Below, piece after piece: positions 24,778 to 36,148 of a stretch of DNA of 64,000 nt. Made by a program: the position numbers and the translations under genes. Origin of the DNA: Siderastrea siderea (lineage: Eukaryota; Cnidaria; Anthozoa; Scleractinia; Rhizangiidae); NCBI GenBank assembly GCA_964030785.1, contig OZ034978.1, positions 3,016,001-3,080,000 on the forward strand. The letters are read 5' to 3'. The first letter of the stretch is position 1, and each line of letters begins with the position of its first letter. The notes under the pieces are model-generated. The model had not been told where the DNA came from and did not search any database. It worked only from the letters and a program-made list of their open reading frames with translations.

Positions 24778-25684
24778 AGTACACAATCAAGTCAATGTGT
24801 ACACTGACCACTAACTGAGTTTAACATGGTGGCCCATGCGTTGAATTCCGAATACGTCCCCCAAAGCTCAGTGGCAAAAAAACCCTCCAACAGTAAGCCT
24901 ACCCCCACCCCCCATCTAATATATGCCCCCAGCTTACATATTAAGTTTACATCCCCAGAACGACAGTGGCATAATATCCTCTGATTACAAGTCCCTATAC
25001 AAAGTACCGTATCATTAAAGCTCCTTAAATACCAATTTGAACGTTAACCACAACCTTAAACCAACAATCCTTCTGACCCAACAGGCACACAATCCCTCGT
25101 TTTCAGACGCAATGTTCCTTTCAAATATAAACCGAATCATTTTTGAAGCGCAAAGTCCATCCAATGATAACACTACCCCAAAAATAAGTCCCCCCAAAAA
25201 ATGGCTTCCGGAGAAAGATAAGCCAAGGCCTGGGCTTACTATAGGAAACTTTACTGTACAAAGTTGTTAGTGGAAACGCAGTTTTTTCCATTTCGTGATG
25301 CCGTATTGGGGTCTTTGTCCTTTAGTTAAAGACACTTTTTTGTAGGTTAAACAGAGCTTGAACAGAGATCAGGCGCTCTTTTCTTTTCGCTAAGCAAGCC
25401 ATTCCTGCGGAAACAAGACAAAAAAAATGACAATACGTGTTAGGGCTGATAAAATTGGCTGTAATCGCAGAGACAATTTCCTATTCTTCTTAGTTGCTAT
25501 TACAATTGCTTGACGTAATGTGGATTCAAATTAAACCTCACTAAAGGAAAAGAACAGCGGTCGGGGTAGGTGTATGCCTCCCGCCATTGAAATGCTATCA
25601 ATTACACCAACAATTCTACTGCGTGCCTGTCGACCTCATCCCTGTACGTTGTGGCCTGGACACTAGTGTTGATGCGACACGGTT

Positions 25685-26915
25685 TACCACTTGTGGACCA
25701 CTGCACACAGAACCAGACAGGAAATTTGCAATGATGGGAAGGGGAAGGGAAAACAGGAGAACCACTGTACACAGAACCAGACTGGAAATTTGCAATGATG
25801 GGAAGGGGAAGGGAAAACAGGAGAACCACTGTACACAGAACCAGACAGGAAATTTGCAATGATGGGAAGGGGAAGGGAAAACAGGAGGACCACTGTACAC
25901 AGAACCAGACAGGAAATCTGCAATGATGGGAAGGGGAAGGGAAAACAGGAGGACCACTGCATACAGAACCAGACAGGAAATTCGCAATGATGGGAAGGGG
26001 AAGGGAAAACAGGAGGACCACCGTACACAGAACCAGACAGGAAATTTGCAATCATGGGAAGGGGAAGGGAAAACAGGAGAACCACTGTACACAGAACCAG
26101 GCAGGAAATTTGCAATGATGGGAAGGGGAAAGGAAAACAGGACAACCACTGTACACAGAACCAGACAGGAAATGTGCAATGATGGGAAGGGGAAAGGAAA
26201 ACGGGAGGACCACTGTACACAGATCCAGGCAGGAAATTTGCAATCATGGGAAGGGGAACGGAAAACAGGAGGACCACTGTCCACAGAACCAGGCAGGAAA
26301 TTTGCAATCATGGGAAGGGGAAGGGAAAACAGGACGACCACTGTACACAGACCCAGACAGGAAATTTGCAATGATGGGAAGGGGAAGGGGAAACAGGAGG
26401 ACCACTGTACACAGAACCAGACAGGAAATTTGCAATGACGGTAAGGGGAAGGGAAAACAGAAGGACCACTGTACACAGAACCAGACAGGAAATGTGCAAT
26501 GATGGGAAGGGGAAGGGAAAACAGGACAACCACTGTACACAGAACCAGACAGGAAATGTGCAATGATGGGAAGGGGAAGGGAAAACAGGACAACCACTGT
26601 ACACAGAACCAGACAGGAAATGTGCAATGATGGCAAGGGGAAGGGAAAACAGGACAACCACTGTACACAGAACCAGACAGGAAATTTGCAATGATGGGAA
26701 GGGGAAGGGGAAACAGGAGGACCACTGTGCACAGAACCAGACAGGAAATTTGCAATGACGGTAAGGGGAAGGGAAAACAGAAGGACCACTGTACACAGAA
26801 CCAGACACGAAATGTGCAATGATGGGAAGGGGAAGGGAAAACAGGACAACCACTGTACACAGAACCAGACAGGAAATGTGCAATGATGGGAAGGGGAAGG
26901 GAAAACAGGAGGACT
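25685..26915. repeat. 64-bp minisatellite, 19 units
   Basis: The landmark GAAATTTGCAATGATGGGAA recurs every 64 bases exactly, from 25721 to 26873. Variants (GACGGTAAGG, GAAATGTGC, GGACAACC) form a partial 5-unit higher-order period of 320 bp. One variant block around 26361-26489 reappears at 26681-26809. The array gives long open frames on both strands because no unit has a stop in the affected frames; I treat these as non-coding. Confidence 0.95.
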
Positions 26916-27017
26916 AGGAGGTAGAGCGATTGAGTGTCGCGGTCACCGCACGTGAATCCACAGGTCCCAGGTCTGACCACCAGCTGGAGTTGTTTCATGG
27001 TAGACTACCAGGCCTTC

Positions 27018-27436
27018 CAGGGGCACCCAACGGTTCGTTTTGGGGAATATCTGTTCGGAAGGCCTAAAATCACCTGAGATTTTCGGATTTAATTTCAGTG
27101 AAAGGTAGACGATTTCTTTGGCAAAACATCACGTCGGACTTTGGCAAACAGAGGGCTTATTAGTTCCTATTGTTTTCGGAGGAACAAATATGTCGTTTAG
27201 AGTGCAAAGTAAGGTCAGCTAGCATTTTCGGAGAGCTATCCTCAGCTCAGTAATTCGGCGGATGGGATTCTGTTTCCTAAAATTTTCTGCGGTCTAAATT
27301 TCCAGTTAAAAAATCCCAACAGATCAATCTGTATTAGCTTACACAAATTTGCCTTTAAAAAGCTCTGAGACAATCCAAGAAAGCTTAAATGATATTTCAA
27401 GTATTTTGCTAAAAATTTTCTCGTTGGGTGCCCCTG
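27018..27436. mobile_element. CAGGGGCACCC-ended TIR element, copy A
   Basis: The termini are CAGGGGCACCCAACG and its complement. The interior is shared with 5690-6033. No target duplication is obvious. Confidence 0.75.
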
Positions 27437-27504
27437 ACCTTCAGCCACGGTTGCAGACTGCCAGCTGGTCTGCTTCTCATCAATTGAGATTCCTAAGCTA
27501 TTAT

Positions 27505-27902
27505 CAGGGGCACCCAACGAGAATATAGTTCAAAACCACTTAACTTAGCATTATTGAACGTATTTTAGTATTTAAATGGTAGATATAGGCGTATTTTTAT
27601 CCCCTAAAAACTTTTCATCTGTTCGGATTTCTTAGCTGAAAGTCTAGTGATCCGAAAATTATAGGGATCAAAACTTACCTTTTCGAAAATTTTAGCCAGA
27701 AAAAGGCTCCCGAAAATTCTAGGTGACCTTTTAAGGGTAGAAATCCGTTAAAAAATGGGCAATAATACCATATTTTAGATGTTCGAAAATCCTAGAAGAG
27801 GCAGGCAAGCAAGAAATTTTACAACAAATGTTCCGAAAATTCTAGATCTCAAATCGTCTTCCGAACAGATATTTTCCCGAAAATTGTCGTTGGGTGCCCC
27901 TG
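27505..27902. mobile_element. CAGGGGCACCC-ended TIR element, copy B
   Basis: It has the same 15-bp TIRs as copy A and is flanked on both sides by TATTAT, a likely target duplication. Only the ends and parts of the AT-rich interior resemble copy A, so the family has diverged internally. Confidence 0.75.
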
Positions 27903-28050
27903 TATTATGTTAAGTTTGTATTACATGTTTCTGATTATTTGGGTCAATGGAGTACCTGTAAGCTCCCTTACAGCATCTAAAAGCATACACTATAAACACA
28001 GCATTTACATTTTAAAAATTTTCAAGCAATTGTGCACTTATTGACAGAGC

Positions 28051-28161
28051 AGGAGGGCCAGACTGGAAAATATTTGGCTCTTCGTGATGGTGCACGGACT
28101 TCGCGTCGCTCGGTCCGTACGCAACCGCCTTGAGCCAAATATTTTCCAGTCTGGCCCTCCT
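28051..28161. repeat. Perfect 30-bp inverted repeat hairpin
   Basis: AGGAGGGCCAGACTGGAAAA... (28051-28080) is exactly mirrored at 28132-28161. A C/T-rich run of CTGGCCCTCC-like units follows to about 28215. Confidence 0.9.
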
Positions 28162-28388
28162 AGTCTGGCTCTCCAGTCTGACCCTTCCCTCTGGCCCTCC
28201 TATCTGGCCCGACCTAACTCAGCCAATGACTATTATATCATACCACCTTTGTTATGCTTAATTCTAAATTTTTGAAAAGATGCTTTTGAATAAACATTTA
28301 AGGATAAAAATTAGCGAGAAAAGCTTAACACAACGTTTCGATGTCTCCATGACATCATTTTCAAGTGAGAAAATAAAATATAGATGAG

Positions 28389-28890
28389 TTAATACATACA
28401 AGGTGAGGTGTTAAAAAAGTAAACAATAAGTAACATATTTGGCGTGTAATTGTGTGTGCATCGTAAGTATGTCTGAATAAATAGTTTTGCGCGGATAGAG
28501 TCCGATTGCGTGTTCAGTTTTGGTTTCTTCTTCTTTATAAACAACATTTTGTAAATTAAACAGTCCAGTTTTCCGCCGCATTTCTTGAGGACGGAAAAGT
28601 TGCTGTTGAGGTCGCCGATGGTTTTAACGCCGTGGTCGTTCTTTAGATGCTTGCCGATGGCTGAAAAACGTTGTTCGTCAATACGTTGGTGTACATGCCG
28701 GCTAGTATAGCCGTCATACTCTGCGTCGCACAGATCACATTGATAATTGTACACCACGCATTGTTGGTTGACTAAGGGTGGTTTGGGCTCACGCATCTTA
28801 AGGTTTTCACCAATTTTGCGGCTCCTAAAAACTGGTTGAAGAGTGTGATCGATTCTCTTGCTCAGGTCGGATAGTACTTTTGAACACTCT
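28389..28890 (-). mobile_element. Penelope-like retroelement C-terminal (GIY-YIG-type) remnant
   Basis: A minus-strand frame runs from about 28890 to 28389. It opens with a linker (KVLSDLSKRIDHTLQPVF) and continues through CVVYNYQCDLCDAEYDGYTS, HVHQRIDEQ, AIGKHLKNDHG, LKKCGGKLDCLIYKMLF and LNTQSDSIRAKLF. This wording is that of the zinc-coordinating plus GIY-YIG endonuclease tail of Penelope-like elements in aquatic animals. The reverse transcriptase part is absent upstream: similarity stops near 28890, where another repeat begins. Bases 28300-28388 look like the element's terminal repeat (ATGTCATGGAGACATCGAAA on the complementary strand). This is a 5'-truncated dead copy. Confidence 0.75.
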
Positions 28891-29299
28891 AAAATACGCT
28901 AAATGAAAAGATGACATGCACAGGGCCGGACGGCTTTTTGTGGACTACATATACTTCGCGTCAACCCGTCCCGGTCGCCAATGCTTTTCCTATAGAAAAT
29001 TGCACCCGCCGGGCAGTACGGTGGTATAAGAAAACAAACTTATTCCCTCGGTGAGTGATCAGCTGATAAGATTGATATTGCCGGGCTTAGAATCCCGGTG
29101 GTAAGAGCTCCCGGGGATTGCCACATAACTTGAGCTGGGTTATCGTCGTAACGTTAAGGTCAAAATAAGAAGGTGCGACCTAACTGTGTCGCGATTTTGG
29201 TACCGCAAAATTCATATACAGTTTACAATTGTCTTAGCGTTTTAAAACATGCCCTCTCAAAATGTTGTCATATTTTTATGTCGTGCACCAAGATATGTC

Positions 29300-29660
29300 C
29301 AGGTTTGCACGCAGCTGCGAAAATTGCAAAATTTGCAAAAAAAAAAAGGGACAATTCGTCGAGTCATTGAAAACCTGTAAAAGAGGGGGTTGAGAGGGCC
29401 CTGACGAGAACTACGATTTTTGCGAAAATTGTAAGATCTGCGAAAAATTGGAACCGTCGAGTCAGTGAAAAGCTGTCGAAGAGGAAGTTAGAAGAGCTGC
29501 GATTTTTGCGAAAACTACGAAAATTGCAAAACCTGCAAAAACTTTGAAAATTCGTCACCTGAGTGAAAAGTTGTCAAAGAGGAGGTTAGGATGGCCCCAG
29601 CGAGAACTGCGATTTTTATAAAAACTGCAAAAATTGCGAATACCGTGAAATCTGTGAAAT
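29300..29660. repeat. Tandem repeat, about 98-bp unit, three diverged copies
   Basis: The motif GTCGAGTCANTGAAAA-CTGT-(A/G)AAGAGG recurs at about 29357, 29456 and 29553. Between copies, GAACTRCGATTTTTGCGAAA and TTGCAAAACCTGC-like stretches also repeat. Confidence 0.75.
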
Positions 29661-29962
29661 TTCAACAATATTTGTCTGTAAGTCTAAAAACGGGTATGGA
29701 TTTTATAGACAAGAAGCCAGATTCACAAAGCTATCATAAGTCAAGATATAGCGTAACTATTGTTTCTTCGCAGAAAGCTTTTCTTTTCTAACAATAGTTA
29801 GAACGTGGTCACACCCACTCAGCCAATCAGTGTCCACCATTTCGATGCTGGACACATAGTCATCAGTATACTCCATCTCACAGAGCATACTAAGAAGACA
29901 TTGTCAATAAAGATGTGTTTATTGTTCATCGTGGTGTAAGATAGGCAAGATGAACGTTTATT

Positions 29963-30106
29963 CGTTTGTCTCACGATGGAATCGCTTTGAGTTGTTGTTC
30001 GCGCTGTTTCGACTGCAATACTGTGAGTCTTCATCAGGCGACGAGCTCGATTGTTTAGGTGTCACTATTTGCAACAACTCAAAGCGATTCCATCGTGAGA
30101 CAAACG
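29963..30106. repeat. Perfect 35-bp inverted repeat
   Basis: CGTTTGTCTCACGATGGAAT... (29963-29997) is exactly complementary to 30072-30106. Outside it, AGCATACTAA near 29885 pairs with TTAGTATGCT near 30138, so the whole foldback may span about 29850-30180. Confidence 0.85.
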
Positions 30107-30823
30107 AGACATTGTTTCCCTTTGTTTGCAAGCCTCATTAGTATGCTCTATATAGAGAATACTGATGACTAAGTAGAATTTACTGATGAGTGTACAAATT
30201 CCCTATGAACATTCATAACGAAATCGATAAAAACAACAGCTTTAACGGCAAGGTCAGAAAACAATTACATTCTACAATCACTACTTTATTGTGACTTAAC
30301 CGGAAAAAAAAATGCAATCTTACGGTGTAACAGCATAGCAAAAAGCAAATCGAAAGAAAAACCATTACCTTGCATGAAATAAGAAATGTTGAGACCTTGA
30401 CTGAAACAGAAAAACAGACTTGTTTCTCCGTGTTTGATTACGAGTGTTGTACTTGAACTTGACTTTGGCCTCTTGGCTTTTCCTGCGGTTTCCCCACATG
30501 CTAGTGTCGGTGGTTGTAGCGCGTCGGAGACTGCTTTCACCAGTGTAATCTAGTAAATCTTGAGTGGCAATCACTGCCTCGAGTTCCCCAATTTCCGTGT
30601 ATTATTGGCTCATGGCTGTCTACGTACCAACTGCGATAAACTGCGCGGTAAAGCACTCAAAAACATTGTGCACAACTTAAAGGCACGTGTACAATAGCGA
30701 ACGTATCGTAAACAAAATAGCAATGTGATTTCAAGGTTTGAACTAAAAAATTAAAATGCAAAAATACAATCAGCACGCTAAAAAAATTCTTCGTCGGTTT
30801 CACCATGTTCTATGACGGTCAGA

Positions 30824-30949
30824 CAATGAACGCGAGTGTCCTATGGGATATAGCGTCCCTTGCAAGCTAGAATGCCACTCGGCCTACGGCCTCGCGTCAT
30901 TCTATCTTTGCTCGGGACACTATATCCCATAGAACACTCGCGTTCATTG
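30824..30949. mobile_element. Hairpin MITE with CAATGAACGCGAGTGT ends
   Basis: The left arm from 30824 (CAATGAACGCGAGTGTCCTA) is mirrored at 30949. The tip contains CTCGGCCTACGGCCTCG, the complement of the tip of the family-H element at 22436. Confidence 0.75.
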
Positions 30950-31026
30950 TGTAACCATTACATAGGACACAAGCAAATCACAAGTTCTGCATTTCGCACG
31001 CTTCACGTGCGACTGAAATTTCGAGA

Positions 31027-31190
31027 GATCACACAGCCTAGCACCCAGCCGTTCTCTTCTCGCTCAAACTACTTGGCGCGAAATTTTGTGACGTTAGCGG
31101 GGTCCTCATTCGGTGACGTCACGACATATTTCGCACCAAGTCGAGTCGAGTGAGCGGGAAGAGAACGCCTGGGTACTAGGCTGTGTGATC
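31027..31190. mobile_element. Foldback MITE with GATCACACAGCCTAG ends
   Basis: 39-base arms (31027-31065 and 31152-31190) pair with a few mismatches. The spacer contains GTGACGTCACGAC. Confidence 0.75.
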
Positions 31191-31439
31191 AGAAATTTGC
31201 ATTCGCGAACAGTTCGTCACACGGATGGTTCGATATGGTGGAGAGATTGAAGATTGCAATTTTTATAACGGAAAGCACGCGAATGTTGGACTTTTTTTGG
31301 TATGTATTTGTTGTTACGATATAAAGCTATCGGTGTCTTGTGGAATTTTGGAGAGAACTGCAAAAATTCGAGAATTACAGGAAATAAATAACATTGAATC
31401 TTTCAATCGAAAGGCACCAATCACGTTTAACAGTCTTCA

Positions 31440-31680
31440 CAGCCAATAACATCACGGCTTAACTGACAGACGACCAATAACATCACGAGATCGTCGACCA
31501 ATCAGGACAACGACCAGAGACTTATAACATCTACTGACTATTCACAGTTCACTTGACTCTGATGATGACTTCCGCTCAGGTTGTCGAAAGGTCAGTCAAT
31601 GTCACCTCAAACAGTCCTTCTCAGGACTACACTCACCCGGACGATCACAATTTACCGATTATGATTGAATCTTTCACGTG
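31440..31680. mobile_element. Probable Penelope-like terminal repeat remnant
   Basis: The stretch has repeated ACCAATMACATCACG/GACGACCAAT motifs, then GATGATGACTTCCGCTCAGG and TTGTCGAAAGGTCAG. This TGATGA...GTCGAAA signature is typical of terminal repeats of Penelope-like elements in marine invertebrates. There is no coding sequence. Confidence 0.5.
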
Positions 31681-31911
31681 ACAGCTATAAGTGTTACCTC
31701 TCGCTTTGATAATTAAGTGTTAGGTGCAAATGATCAAGGGCGCTTATTCTCGCCCAAAACGCTTTAAATCACCCCAAAAGTCCATTAAATAGCAATCAAC
31801 ACAACACAGAAACAAGGTGAACCATTTATTATTGTGAATTGTTTTGCATTTATGGCAATTTAAGCGTATTTGTTGCATTTTTTCATACAAACTCTTTAAT
31901 ATTTCGTCGAG

Positions 31912-31955
31912 GTCATACATAATATATAGATTTAGCCAAGCCTAAAAGCGGAGCC
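31912..31955. repeat. Left member of an inverted pair 12 kb apart
   Basis: TATATAGATTTAGCCAAGCC and the following TAAAAGCGGAGCC appear in reverse complement at 44082-44117 with one difference. CATACATAATATAT motifs lie on the outer side in both places. Confidence 0.8.
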
Positions 31956-32081
31956 CCCCTTTTTGTTTTGTTTGTTTGTTTTTTTGCTGGCAGTTATTAA
32001 TTTGTGAAAATACTCTCATTCAAGTCGTTAAATTAAAAAAAAAAAAAAGAAAAAGAAAAAACAAAAGAAAAAAATTCTTAC

Positions 32082-32152
32082 CCTCGCTGAGTGCCGAACC
32101 CGGATCGTCAGCTTGTAAAGCCGGATATTAGTCCACTTGGCCATGGGCGCTT
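32082..32152 (-). ncRNA. tRNA-like sequence (SINE head or tRNA pseudogene)
   Basis: On the minus strand TGGCCAAGTGG fits a Pol III A box. About 35 bases later GTTCGGCAC partly fits a B box within GATCCGGGTTCGGCACTC. T-rich and A-rich low-complexity sequence follows. A functional cloverleaf is doubtful because the B box is degenerate. Confidence 0.45.
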
Positions 32153-32593
32153 GTTGTAATTTGCCTAGGTAATTTTAATACTTGTTTCTTTCTTCGTGAC
32201 AAGCTGCCTATCAGCATGAAAATGCTGGTGTTTTTCCTGGCAAAATGTGTTCGGAACGCCGTAAAAACCATGGTTGTGGACAGAGAAAACCAAAAAGCAC
32301 TAGCTCTGCTATATTTGGCGTCGAAACCGCTTGCGAAAAGCTGCGAACTCAAGCAGTGTGCCGACCGAGTTCGAACCGAACCGACAAGGCAAATTTGAAC
32401 TTTTCGCCTGAACTTTATCGCCCAATTTTTTTCGAACTTCTTTTGAACTTTTTTTTCCATTAACAAATTTGTTTTTGACTTTTGTTGTCTTTGCTTGTTT
32501 TGCTACAACGCGGGTCAACATGCGATTTCGCGCCAAAAACACACGGGATTCAACACAGGGTTATATCCAGTGTAACCCTGTGGTAACCCTGTG

Positions 32594-32636
32594 GTGCGGA
32601 CGGACGGACGGACGGACGGACGGACGTACGGACGGT
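32594..32636. repeat. GGAC microsatellite
   Basis: About nine units of GGAC/GGACGTAC are followed by GGTCACGTGACC. The reverse complement arrangement is at 37876-37920. Confidence 0.85.
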
Positions 32637-32677
32637 CACGTGACCATTACGACACTACCAAAATTTCTTGGCTTGAT

Positions 32678-32801
32678 AGGTTACCAAATTTCCTTAGCAA
32701 TGGAGCTCCGCTGACGCGCTAGCGCGCTGGCTCCGCTAATAGCGGAGCCTGCGGGCAAAGCCCGCCAGCGGAGCTCCATTGCTAAGAAAATTTGGTAACC
32801 T
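32678..32801. repeat. Cloverleaf-forming inverted repeat
   Basis: Outer arms 32678-32713 and 32766-32801 pair over 36 bases with one or two mismatches. The loop is filled edge to edge by three more palindromes: CGCGCTAGCGCG (32715-32726), GGCTCCGCT-AAT-AGCGGAGCC (32729-32749) and GCGGGC-AAA-GCCCGC (32751-32765). Single-stranded DNA or RNA from here could form a four-way junction with three short arms, like a transposon or parvovirus-type terminal hairpin in shape only. Confidence 0.9.
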
Positions 32802-33099
32802 AGACAGGTCTCAAAAACCGCTGAGCATGCGCGAGCTGTTCCCGCCATCAATGTTACAAAATGGCGGACGACAAATAAGGTTTTGCCACGTAGTTTAGCG
32901 TCTCGCCAGTCTGCTCGCGGAGAACTTCTCGTTAAAAGCATGGGCTCAGTGAAACGAACAACTCTTCTTGTTTGTCTAGGAGTATGTTCAGAGAAATCGG
33001 TAGTCATTATCCACATCATAATTCCATTTATCTTGCTCCTTTTGGTGAAAATGTTCGCGACTACTCGAAGGAGAAGTGGGCTTAGTTTTTCGTGTTGAT

Positions 33100-36000
33100 T
33101 AAGGTCACCAGTCGCTGGATAAGCCTGAGATTTGGACCACGTTCTCGTCGTTTCTTCCACGAAGAAATGTCAAAAATGACTTTTTTTTCGTTCGAATGGT
33201 CTTGAGAAAATGCTGTAGAAAGGTTTATTATCATTATCGAGCAAAGGAAGCCACACTTGACGCTGTAAGAGCTGGCGAGCATAATAAAATAGGACTCCGA
33301 AGAGAAACGTGTGAGTACCTTGATTCGTCTTTTTACTCGTTTTCTCGACACGAAATCAAGCTTACCTTGAAAATCGTACTTGATCACTTACAAGATTGTT
33401 ATTTCCAGTAATTTACTTTATATACGACTGTTGTATATAAAGCAGTAATATTGTAGGTCTCTTCGTATTAAGTGCTAAATAAACAGTTTGGTTGTTTTCA
33501 TAGTTTGACTTTATTGTAACTTATTGTCTTGTAATCGTTCTCACTTCTCGTAGCGCTGCGGCCGAGACCGACAAGGTCCGCTAAAATTTCCCGCCATTTA
33601 AAGTTGCAGCCGACAGCGGCTTGAAAGAATTTACGTGACTTGAAACAAAACGGGGAAAACCCATCTCAAGTTAACACCACGTTTCACTTTGTGTGTTCAT
33701 GACAAAAATGTTATGCGCCAAAGAACGACGGGTGCTCCGAAGCCGGAAAAAAACAAGAATATTTTCCACAATACAACAGCACTACAAGATCAGCGGATTT
33801 ATAAACGAGCTTCTATTTCAATAGTCGCACCTACCTCGAGGAGTCGTGGTTGTAACTTTGGGAGTGAAAGGGCTGAAGAAAAGCGAAGTGAACTTAAATT
33901 CTGCACCGTTCAATGTAAACCTCGGACAGTACCTCGCACAGAAAACAAACGACCTCCACATATTGAAGTTAATTGGTTTTTTCGGTGAAAGAGCTTGAAG
34001 ACGTTTCCCAATGAATATTTTTAAGTGATAAGATTTCTAATGAATATTTTTCAGAGAGTGCTTTGTTAGAACTATTCCATCTCAAATCACTACATTTGAA
34101 ATCAACCAAACAAAAACGTCTGTTTTTAACACTGATGGTGAAATGTTTTGCTATTTGGCAGTCATGGGAATTGTGATGGAGCATGAACAAAAAATCTGTC
34201 AAACCGAGTTACTGAATACACGAACAATACAAACACCAAAAACACCTAAATGTATTTTATTAATGAATAAAACGTGGAAAAATCATGGAAAATGCCTGAT
34301 TTTAACAGATCTGGAACAGGACAAAATGGTATCTTTCAAACACAAAGTACACCCCCCTTAGCAACAAAATTGTCAGTGCAGCATAACTTCATTTAAAACA
34401 CACTCGAAAATGTTAAATTATAATACTCAGCATAATAGTAAAGTAAAGTGCATTTCCTTGCCAATACAAGTGTACTCATTGTTTCTGCAGCCATCTTCTT
34501 TAGCTTATGACATTATAGAGGTGGACGGTGAAGAACTCTTATTAGTTAAACATTAATAGAAAATGCACATTTAGGAATGTATCGGATGAACCCTTCATTA
34601 ATATTCCAACAGCAGACAGGTGCAATACCTTTTTTAGAACTAGGCTGACAGTTGTCAGATGAATCAAAATTCAGCAATTTTAATTTTTTTTAGGCTAATT
34701 TTAGTCAAGAGTAATTAATGAAAGAAATTGACTGTATTGCAAAAGGGTATTGTTGAGCAGTATATTAACCAAATAATCTAAATGATACCACACAGAATTT
34801 AACTTTGAATTCAAAAAAATAATTGTATAGAAACACAAAACACTGAGGTAAGTTGTTTCAGAATTAAGTTCACTGATGAGGAGCATATGCTGCATCAATT
34901 AATGTTCAATGCTTCAAACGAGTAGTATCTGAAAAGTGCAGACAGAGCAAAGACTTATAAAAAGGGACATAATCATCATTCATGCCCCTCTCACACAACT
35001 GCTTCTAACTTCCTTCTAAAGAAAGGTGGGCTACAAATGTAAGATGGCTTGCAAGATGGGAAAAAGGCACAAAGATGCTGAACTTTATTTCTCAAATCTT
35101 TATATACATGCTTTCCACGCTACCTTTCGTCAGGAGCATTATAAAGGTGTCTACCTCAAGACAGACCTCTGGACTGATTCAGTATCAATGAAGAATGTTG
35201 TACAGCCAAAGTGTGTAGGGCAAACTAACATTTGAAAAATCAATTAGAATAACAAATATTTGAATTGAACACTAGTGACTTTTATGGCTGCCACTCTCTG
35301 CTTTCTACCAAGAACTTAGCAGGCTGGATAAGAACATATCACTGCAGTCAAAAGCTGTGATAACCTAGAGAAAAAAATGTAAAACATCAATTTTACTTCA
35401 TGTACAATTGATTTAAAACTTCTTGGCAAAAAAAGGAATCATAATTCTGGCACTCAACAAATTTAAACATAACATTTCAAAAACATTCTGCAAATAGATT
35501 AAATCTATTTTCCCCACATGACCTCGTTTGGTCACACAGGTCTTGAAAGTACAATGTACAGGTGAAACCCCGTCTTACCAACCACTTTTTTACATGCGAA
35601 CATTTTGACACTTCTTTTTAAGCCCAGAAATTAACTGATCCAGTTATTTTTCTGATTGAAATACTTGCTGAATGCAACACAACCATATTGATCAGAGATC
35701 ATATTAGTGGAGTTCCCATGTAAACATCAATCAACACTCTATTCCAGCTATTTGCTAAAGGTTTTTTGCTCAAAAATTAACTAATACAGTTGTTTCCTAT
35801 TACTAAAATACCTCCTAAATGCAAAAACCAGTTGTAGCATAAATATTTTATCCACCATTAGCAATCATATTAGGGTTTCACTTTAAAAACTGTGAAGTGG
35901 TATACTGGTTCAAGCATACAAATAAATTGCAAAACAAGTAAAATGCTGACAAAGAGATGGTATGGATCTTCATGGGAACAAAGTATATGGGTGAAGCTAA

Positions 36001-36148
36001 CAATACACAAATCAATGAGCACAAGCAAAGCTCAACAGGAATTGTCATCATGTATTGATCAACAAGTGTGTTGATTAAATATGTTAACCAATGAATAAGG
36101 CAAATAAACATGTTCAGTGTTGCTGATCTAAATAGACTAAGTAATGCA
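33100..36148. other. Intergenic, no gene recognised
   Basis: Only short frames without a domain are present. A TTTCCCGCCATTT (E2F/YY1-like) site lies near 33590. From 34000 to 36100 the sequence is AT-rich with no element I can define. Confidence 0.5.

Noticed and set aside
25923..26502. Plus-strand frames rich in GRGRENRRTT-like repeats
   Set aside because: Same array, opposite strand; a by-product of repeat composition.
25685..26915. CRISPR-like array
   Set aside because: Units are contiguous with no unique spacers, and the genome is eukaryotic.
25616..26998. Minus-strand frame of 460 codons in the minisatellite
   Set aside because: It follows automatically from a 64-bp repeat lacking stops in all three frames; composition is repetitive and there is no start context or domain.
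32082..32152. Functional tRNA gene
   Set aside because: The B box departs from consensus and the acceptor stem could not be paired convincingly.
32128..32542. Overlapping open frames on both strands
   Set aside because: Frames shadow each other and lie beside a tRNA-like SINE head; no conserved motif seen.
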